A stretch of 64,000 bases of DNA from Cyanoderma ruficeps (lineage: Eukaryota; Chordata; Aves; Passeriformes; Timaliidae): NCBI GenBank assembly GCA_008694505.1, contig VZDJ01004378.1:14594645-14658644 (forward strand), written 5' to 3'. Below the pieces are notes generated by a model. It did no database searches. It saw only the letters and a program-made list of their open reading frames with translations, and was not told where the DNA came from. Position numbers and translations under genes: made by a program. Shown here piece after piece: positions 62,601-64,000 of this stretch. Positions within the stretch are counted from its first letter, which is position 1, and each line of letters begins with the position of its first letter.

Positions 62601-63503
62601 TGTCTACGAGACAGTGCAGAAACTTAGGAAGAGCAGATGGAGGTTGACCTGTGTTTTCATGGCATCCCGAGGCATCTGTGTAAATTACAGAACCATAAAA
62701 TTATTTGGGATGAAAGAGACCTTAAAGATGACCTGGCTCCAATCCCTCTGCCATAGGCATGAACATCTTCCACTACACCAAGCTGCTCAAAGTCTCATCC
62801 AACCTGGCCAAACTTCTCTGGGCAACCTCTTCCAGTGCCTCACCACCCTCACAGTGAAAATTTCCTCCCTAATATCTAATCTAAACCCTTTATTAGTTTG
62901 AAGTCCTTACTCCTGTCACTACAGGTCCTTGTGAAAGCCCCTCTGCAGCTCCCTTTAGGTACTGGATGGTCAGTCTAAGGAATCCCTGGAGGTCTCCCTT
63001 CTTCAGGCTGAACAGCCCCTGCTCCAGCCCTTTATTAATCTTCAAAATTTTCAACATTATATTTCAGAACTGAAATAAAAAGAAAGATCCAGGAGCATCC
63101 CCATACCCATCTTTAAACTAAAATATCTTAGATGCACGGAGCATTTTCCAATGCAAACAATTAAGTAGAGCTAAGAAAAATATAGTGAAATGTTCTGCAT
63201 TTAAGCAGATATAATCAGTACAAGGTAACTGAAAAGATATGAAATATTGAGAAAACACCTTTTAGCGTCATAGTCTTACATCCTTTTATGTAATTTTGTA
63301 TTTCTCCACTGACAAGATACAGAAGTTTGCTTACTGAATTGTCTTTCAGCTGGAGACCTTCTCCATTGGGCAACGATGACCTCCGTTTTGTTGAAGAGTT
63401 CTTGTTTGGTGTAGAATTACTGCCTCCAGCTTTTTTCTTGACAAAGAGGACTTCACAGCTGGCTTGATCTTCATTGTGCGTGCTCTTCCCTGCATTTATT
63501 ACT
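1016..63503 (-). CDS. PPM1H: PPM1H protein phosphatase, exons 2-9 (partial gene)
   Basis: This is an eight-exon stretch of a metal-dependent (Mg/Mn) PP2C-family Ser/Thr phosphatase. The exons are 63335-63503, 53935-54279, 46918-47030, 31796-31880, 24579-24697, 11455-11518, 9708-9815 and 1016-1167, all on the minus strand. They join in one frame to give 384 full codons plus a split Arg. All introns are GT-AG. The product is very close to remembered human PPM1H (514 residues) and closer to it than to the paralogues PPM1J and PPM1M. Active-site motifs visible in order are [30 protein letters not shown] and ATDGLWDVL. In mammals the enzyme counteracts LRRK2 by removing phosphate from Rab8A and Rab10 at Golgi and endosomal membranes; that role is inferred here from orthology. 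The N-terminal exon and the last exon, with the final metal-binding Asp and the 3' UTR, lie outside the window. No frameshift or stop interrupts the gene. Confidence 0.97.
5285..5560 (-). mobile_element. Ancient CR1/L3-like LINE relic
   Basis: The plus strand reads gtggatcctaacactgctcc, cctttgtttcctgcccatta, gccaatttcc and then tcaaatgttttctgaggaat and catcaactgcattt. These follow the reverse complement of the ancient CR1/L3-type element in order. A short AT-rich duplication (atcttttata repeated around 5452-5490) interrupts it. The relic ends directly at the ATT microsatellite. It is diverged and noncoding; the boundaries are approximate. Confidence 0.6.
5558..5622. repeat. (ATT)n microsatellite
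   Basis: A near-perfect trinucleotide array of ATT, about 14 clean units in the centre with imperfect edges (attatcattgttgtt at one side, attactattatc at the other). It follows an ancient CR1/L3-like relic directly. It is probably length-polymorphic. Confidence 0.95.
7538..7576. repeat. AT-rich simple tract
   Basis: This is an ATA/TAT alternating tract (aatataaatatatatatata) followed by a T run. It is low complexity, with no promoter context. Confidence 0.85.
7722..8608 (+). mobile_element. LTR-like element, probable solo LTR
   Basis: This candidate plus-strand LTR of about 887 bases begins TGTCAGGCC and ends TTCATGACA. It contains a TATA-like ctataaagag (about 7987-7996) and an ATTAAA polyadenylation-like signal (about 8545). 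The tail (ctccttttgctgatac, then attctttaagcagcc) resembles ERV-type LTR ends that I associate with birds. The 5 bases on each side are AATGT and AATCT, one mismatch apart, consistent with a degraded 5-bp target duplication. The TATA-to-polyadenylation distance is long, so an internal insertion is possible. It contains an inverted repeat (7999-8032) and a CCTTA-rich tract (8326-8380). Family assignment needs a repeat-library search. Confidence 0.5.
8326..8380. repeat. CCTTA/CCCTT imperfect tandem tract
   Basis: Pyrimidine-rich imperfect repeats of ccttat, ccttaccc and tccttattcc lie inside the LTR-like element at 7.7-8.6 kb. They may be an internal expansion of that element. Confidence 0.7.
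9708..9815 (-). CDS. PPM1H: PPM1H coding exon 8
   Basis: This 108-base, phase 0-0 exon encodes 36 residues from [20 protein letters not shown] to FLSSSPE. The [12 protein letters not shown] stretch is the conserved PP2C motif that precedes the substrate-side loop, and the KPFLSS(A/S)PE end matches PPM1H, with Ser for the mammalian Ala. The acceptor is ttttttatttccag and the donor is GAG|gtaaaa. Because it is a clean multiple of three, skipping this exon would keep the frame but remove a core motif. Confidence 0.96.
9816..11454 (-). other. PPM1H: PPM1H intron 7
   Basis: This short intron of 1639 bases lies between exons 7 and 8. It contains only ordinary unique sequence; overlapping frames around 10.33-10.59 kb have no recognisable similarity and are treated as chance. 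Its 5' end is the nonconsensus donor gtgggc. Confidence 0.8.
11455..11518 (-). CDS. PPM1H: PPM1H coding exon 7
   Basis: This small 64-base exon completes the split Trp and adds 21 codons, [20 protein letters not shown] plus a final K. It matches the second half of the PPM1H/J/M insertion. The acceptor is strong (gtcctcccccacag). The donor is AAG|gtgggc, which lacks the usual purine-A-G-T at positions +3 to +6 and is predicted to be weak. Skipping this exon would shift the frame. Downstream joining to exon 8 (ARVMATIG) is in phase 0. Confidence 0.94.
11861..11928. repeat. A/C-rich low-complexity tract
   Basis: Repeated aaaacccc-like words (ataaaaaccccaaat, aaaaaaccccaaac, aacaaccccaagcc). This kind of C-A-rich tract is common in avian introns. 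It is not a clean tandem array. Confidence 0.75.
14066..14160 (-). mobile_element. Possible MIR-type SINE relic
   Basis: The plus strand has gtgagggaggcccagagag followed at the expected distance by ggggattagaacttgggtgc. Together these resemble the reverse complement of the MIR core (the 'cctctctgtgcctc' and 'gaatcccagctctg' portions). The middle is diverged. MIR relics exist in amniotes generally, but this short match may be chance. Confidence 0.3.
18690..19260. promoter_or_regulatory. Candidate conserved noncoding cluster
   Basis: Two AT-rich segments (18690-18810 and 19040-19260) are dense in TAAT/ATTA homeodomain cores (taatcattaaattatga, agctaattagac) mixed with short GC-balanced words, a composition typical of vertebrate developmental conserved elements. 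A poly-A run with a 15-N gap lies between them. I have no alignment, so conservation is inferred from texture only. Confidence 0.25.
18913..18964. repeat. Poly-A run with assembly gap
   Basis: About 20 A bases precede 15 N (18935-18949) and about 14 A bases follow. The true length of the homopolymer is unknown. No transposon body is recognisable next to it, so this is a homopolymer assembly break and not a proven retroposon tail. Confidence 0.9.
21270..21307. repeat. Purine-rich A/G tract
   Basis: This is a run of A with interspersed G (gaaagaaaaagcagaaag). It is a low-complexity stretch in intron 6. Confidence 0.8.
22960..23630 (-). mobile_element. Ancient CR1/L3-like LINE relic
   Basis: The plus strand carries several hallmark phrases, in order, of the old CR1/L3 group in reverse complement: ttactttgcgtttatcaat, accaaatttgatcac, an attctttgcagtacctca segment, ggtgtcacctgccaatgctg and cctgcagcctttttaaaatg. 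Heavy divergence and indels separate them. This matches the reverse-transcriptase end of ancient amniote CR1-type elements shared by birds, reptiles and mammals. There is no coding capacity left. The ends are approximate. Confidence 0.6.
24579..24697 (-). CDS. PPM1H: PPM1H coding exon 6 (PPM1H/J/M insertion)
   Basis: This 119-base exon encodes 39 residues plus two bases of a split Trp, beginning [20 protein letters not shown] and ending LYRDFNMTG. The only clear differences from remembered human sequence are conservative (AYM for AFM, EVGKR for ELGKK). With exon 7 it forms the insertion that separates the PPM1H/J/M group from other PP2C enzymes; I infer it corresponds to the flap near the active site reported in PPM1H structural work. 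The acceptor is gatttctgcccgcag and the donor is GGCTG|gtaaga. No frame-open stretch of 60 codons covers this exon, so it was recovered by translating the spliced sequence. Confidence 0.96.
24698..31795 (-). other. PPM1H: PPM1H intron 5
   Basis: This 7098-base intron is AT-rich unique sequence. No repeat family, RNA gene or regulatory motif was recognised with confidence. The 31.2-31.7 kb part is more evenly composed and could be an old mobile-element relic, but I could not assign it. Confidence 0.65.
31796..31880 (-). CDS. PPM1H: PPM1H coding exon 5
   Basis: This 85-base exon supplies the third base of the split Arg, then 28 codons from [18 protein letters not shown] to ERQRLQYL. It matches the PPM1H segment after the AGDSR turn, with the [13 protein letters not shown] helix characteristic of the PPM1H/J/M group. 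The acceptor is cattacttttacag and the donor is CTG|gtaaga. The exon length is not a multiple of three, so skipping it would shift the frame. Confidence 0.95.
31881..46917 (-). other. PPM1H: PPM1H intron 4
   Basis: This is the longest intron in the window, at 15037 bases. It contains an RFX-type X-box (39899-39912) and stretches that look like slowly evolving noncoding DNA (38.6-39.3 and 39.84-40.0 kb, with many TAAT homeodomain cores). The longest frame (173 codons, minus strand 42513-43034) has no recognisable domain. No clear transposon was recognised. Confidence 0.65.
39899..39912. promoter_or_regulatory. RFX-type X-box
   Basis: GTTACTATGGCAAC differs at one position from the palindromic RFX consensus GTTRCCATGGCAAC and has an intact GGCAAC half-site. 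RFX factors bind such sites in ciliary and neuronal gene enhancers. It sits inside a stretch (39.84-40.0 kb) that looks unlike random intron. Occupancy and target are unknown. Confidence 0.4.
46918..47030 (-). CDS. PPM1H: PPM1H coding exon 4
   Basis: This 113-base exon encodes 37 residues plus two bases of a split Arg codon. It begins [16 protein letters not shown] and ends [31 protein letters not shown] is the central beta-sheet segment of PP2C enzymes; the AGDSR turn is highly conserved in the family. The acceptor is tctctttccccacag and the donor is AGCAG|gtaagt. The phase (0 in, 2 out) matches exons 3 and 5 exactly. Confidence 0.96.
47679..47728. repeat. (CA)n microsatellite with CATA interruptions
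   Basis: Alternating CA runs are broken by catacata units. It is a simple-sequence repeat about 650 bases from exon 4, on its upstream side in gene order. Confidence 0.95.
48285..48295 (+). repeat. 11-base G run
   Basis: This is an uninterrupted run of eleven G bases within a locally GC-richer stretch (48230-48500). It may be a sequencing or assembly length error, or a nucleus for G-quadruplex formation. Confidence 0.85.
49402..49456. repeat. GT-rich tract beside the CpG island
   Basis: This T/G-rich sequence (ttgttgttgttgg, then gtttgtttgttttgg) runs into a pyrimidine tract and ends with ccgcag. On the plus strand this resembles a splice acceptor, but no plus-strand exon is otherwise supported. 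Confidence 0.7.
49468..49830. promoter_or_regulatory. Intragenic CpG island, possible alternative promoter
   Basis: This block of about 360 bases is extremely GC- and CpG-rich, with about 38 CpGs counted by eye in 49561-49800. It is surrounded by AT-rich intron where CpG is rare. It contains two GGGCGG boxes (about 49581 and 49638) and a four-run G-quadruplex motif (49689-49713). In vertebrates such islands usually mark promoters or developmental enhancers. On the minus strand, the same sense as PPM1H, an ATG at 49836-49834 opens a frame reaching a donor-like TCG|gtacgt at 49618/49617 after 73 codons, in the phase needed to join exon 4. On the plus strand a splice-acceptor-like tract (tttttccgcag) ends at about 49460. 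The frame has no recognised domain and its ATG overlaps the adjoining CR1, so the promoter reading is tentative; a nonfunctional GC block or enhancer is equally possible. Confidence 0.55.
49831..50345 (-). mobile_element. CR1 LINE fragment, 3' part of ORF2 and 3' UTR
   Basis: This is an avian-type CR1 non-LTR retrotransposon in the same sense as PPM1H. Its minus-strand translation shows the C-terminal part of CR1 ORF2: a stretch like [17 protein letters not shown] in one frame, then [23 protein letters not shown] and [11 protein letters not shown] in another, so at least one frameshift has broken it. The plus strand reads as the familiar reverse-complement CR1 end (gggcaacctgttccagtgct; gatcatctat near the edge). 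It is severely 5'-truncated, as usual for CR1. The extreme 3' end with the ATTCTATG-type short repeats is missing: homology stops abruptly at the CpG-island boundary. Confidence 0.85.
53149..53191. repeat. Poly-A low-complexity tract with one N
   Basis: This is an A-rich run interrupted by G and a single unresolved base at 53166. It is a simple low-complexity tract in intron 3; any reading frame across it is meaningless. Confidence 0.85.
53935..54279 (-). CDS. PPM1H: PPM1H coding exon 3 (DGHAG motif exon)
   Basis: This 345-base, phase 0-0 exon encodes 115 residues, starting [20 protein letters not shown] and ending ESAFKEM. FDGHAG is the PP2C signature whose Asp binds catalytic metal. Downstream is a long Ser/Thr/Pro/Gly-rich loop ([20 protein letters not shown]) typical of PPM1H and absent from minimal PP2C enzymes, then the [16 protein letters not shown] core segment. 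The acceptor is cttgcttctccag and the donor is ATG|gtatgt. The first nine residues differ from the mammalian sequence (remembered as ESEGVSCHY), but length and frame agree. The exon is more GC-rich than its introns, so long antisense frames run across it; they are not genes. Confidence 0.97.
58376..59008 (-). mobile_element. Solo-LTR-like endogenous retrovirus remnant
   Basis: This block of about 633 bases has the layout of a retroviral LTR read on the minus strand. It starts TGTGGCACAAGG near 59008, has a TATA box (ctataaaaaac, about 58709-58699), a polyadenylation signal AATAAA at 58640-58635, and ends GAGGACA near 58376. The U3 half contains a duplicated motif (copies at 58814-58834 and 58846-58870) including TGACTAAGC on the minus strand, an AP-1-like core. 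The block is richer in CpG than its flanks, suggesting a fairly recent insertion. No internal gag, pol or env sequence is adjacent, so it is most likely a solo LTR. I could not find a convincing target-site duplication, so the ends are approximate and the family is not assigned. Confidence 0.65.
61921..62037. repeat. A/C-rich low-complexity tract
   Basis: This stretch of about 115 bases is almost without G, built from words such as aaacaaacc, aaaaaaaacaccc and aaaaccccaaac. It has the same character as the 11.86 kb tract and is not a clean tandem array. Confidence 0.75.
62688..63032 (-). mobile_element. CR1 LINE fragment (3' end)
   Basis: The plus strand reads as a degraded reverse complement of the CR1 3' region: agaaccataaaattatttgg at the 3' terminus, then tgacctggctccaatccctc, catccaacctggccaaactt, ctgggcaacctcttccagtg, cctcaccaccctcacagtg and cttcaggctgaacagcccct. 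This order matches common chicken CR1 subfamilies. It is about 345 bases long, 5'-truncated, with small deletions and no coding capacity. Its sequence divergence suggests an older insertion than the 49.8 kb copy. Confidence 0.85.
63335..63503 (-). CDS. PPM1H: PPM1H coding exon 2
   Basis: This 169-base exon contributes one base of a split codon and then 56 codons, from [18 protein letters not shown] through to LQLKDNS. The NEDQA stretch matches the position of the N-terminal acidic metal-binding motif of PP2C enzymes. A basic Ser/Thr-rich segment follows ([11 protein letters not shown]), which is also present in mammalian PPM1H. The acceptor is a pyrimidine tract ending cttag and the donor is TCA|gtaagc. 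A second AG two bases downstream of the acceptor (cttagag) makes the first base ambiguous: the exon starts at 63503, or at 63501 if the inner AG is used. The preceding coding exon, encoding about 80 N-terminal residues in mammals, is not in the window. Confidence 0.95.
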
Positions 63504-64000
63504 CTAAGAAAAAAAGCAAAACAAAAAAAAAAGACAGTGACCAGATTAGCAAAGCACAGAACGCCCCATCTGTATCTCAGAATGTGACTCCAGATGTACG
63601 GAACCAGAGTCCAGCAGCGTTGCAAGCACTGACTGCCTTCCAGAGATACAAACATACACACAGGCATGCTTGCCTATTTCTGTACACATACACATGATAT
63701 AAGAAGCATTTTCCGCAGAACTATGTGAATAAGAACTAATGGTGCCATGAGCATATTTCACCCCTAGGCATACCATATTTTTTAAGAAGAGACTACTTTA
63801 TGGATGAAGTTGATAACACATGCCTCCCAGTTGAAACGTGAGATCCCCCACTTGCTTTTCTACCTGTCAGCATCTCTGCTATAAATAATGAATCTGCTGG
63901 CTAAGAGTGTGCATTCTGTCAAGTTCCAAGTCTTTCCACAAACAAAATACCTGCTATAAATCTACAAAGCTGTTACTGCTAAAGGCAGTCTGTTCAAATG
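63504..64000 (-). other. PPM1H: PPM1H intron 1, 3' end
   Basis: This is noncoding sequence upstream of exon 2 in gene order. It supplies the exon 2 acceptor with its pyrimidine tract (minus strand, just above 63503). Nothing else was recognised; exon 1 and the promoter are beyond the window. Confidence 0.8.

Larger units (their letters stand above)
54280..63334 (-). other. PPM1H: PPM1H intron 2
   Basis: This 9055-base intron contains a solo-LTR-like insertion (about 58376-59008), an A/C-rich low-complexity tract (61.92-62.04 kb) and a CR1 fragment (about 62.69-63.03 kb). Between 54.3 and 58.3 kb, and between 59.0 and 61.9 kb, I recognised no repeat, RNA or coding signal. Confidence 0.7.

Noticed and set aside
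63504..63667. Extension of the exon 2 frame upstream to a Met
   Set aside because: The frame runs through the acceptor pyrimidine tract into intron 1; the extra residues have no similarity to PPM1H.

Overview
This window is a piece of a vertebrate, almost certainly avian, chromosome. The evidence is a single large gene split into small exons with GT-AG introns, several CR1-type LINE fragments (two younger, two very old), ERV-type LTRs, and the absence of Alu or L1 elements or any bacterial gene organisation. Only one protein-coding gene is supported: PPM1H, a metal-dependent PP2C-family Ser/Thr phosphatase, on the minus strand. Eight consecutive coding exons are present, numbered 2 to 9 by comparison with the remembered human protein. 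They lie between 63503 (exon 2) and 1016 (exon 9), total 1155 coding bases, and splice in one unbroken frame. Exon 1 (N-terminus) lies beyond the right edge, and the last coding exon with the 3' UTR lies beyond the left edge.

Layout from right to left, which is gene order: end of intron 1 (63504-64000); exon 2; intron 2 (54280-63334), with a CR1 fragment near 62.7-63.0 kb and a solo-LTR-like insertion at about 58.4-59.0 kb; exon 3, which carries the DGHAG motif; intron 3 (47031-53934), with a dense CpG island at about 49.47-49.83 kb directly against a truncated CR1; exon 4; intron 4 (31881-46917), with a likely RFX X-box; exon 5; intron 5; exon 6; intron 6 (11519-24578), with an ancient CR1/L3-like relic and candidate conserved noncoding blocks; exon 7; intron 7; exon 8; intron 8 (1168-9707), with an LTR-like element and a second ancient CR1/L3-like relic; exon 9; and the start of intron 9.

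The exons together encode most of the PP2C fold: the NEDQA acidic motif (exon 2), FDGHAGSG (exon 3), ANAGDSR (exons 4-5), the insertion specific to the PPM1H/J/M group (exons 6-7), [12 protein letters not shown] (exon 8) and ATDGLWDVL (exon 9). The final metal-binding Asp of the family should be in the off-window last exon. In mammals PPM1H dephosphorylates LRRK2-phosphorylated Rab GTPases; that function is inferred here by orthology.

I found no RNA gene, CRISPR array or undescribed multi-gene system. The most unusual item is the intronic CpG island. It could carry a lineage-specific alternative promoter whose candidate first exon would splice in frame to exon 4, skipping the exons that encode the N-terminal half of the active site. 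This is a hypothesis read from sequence only.
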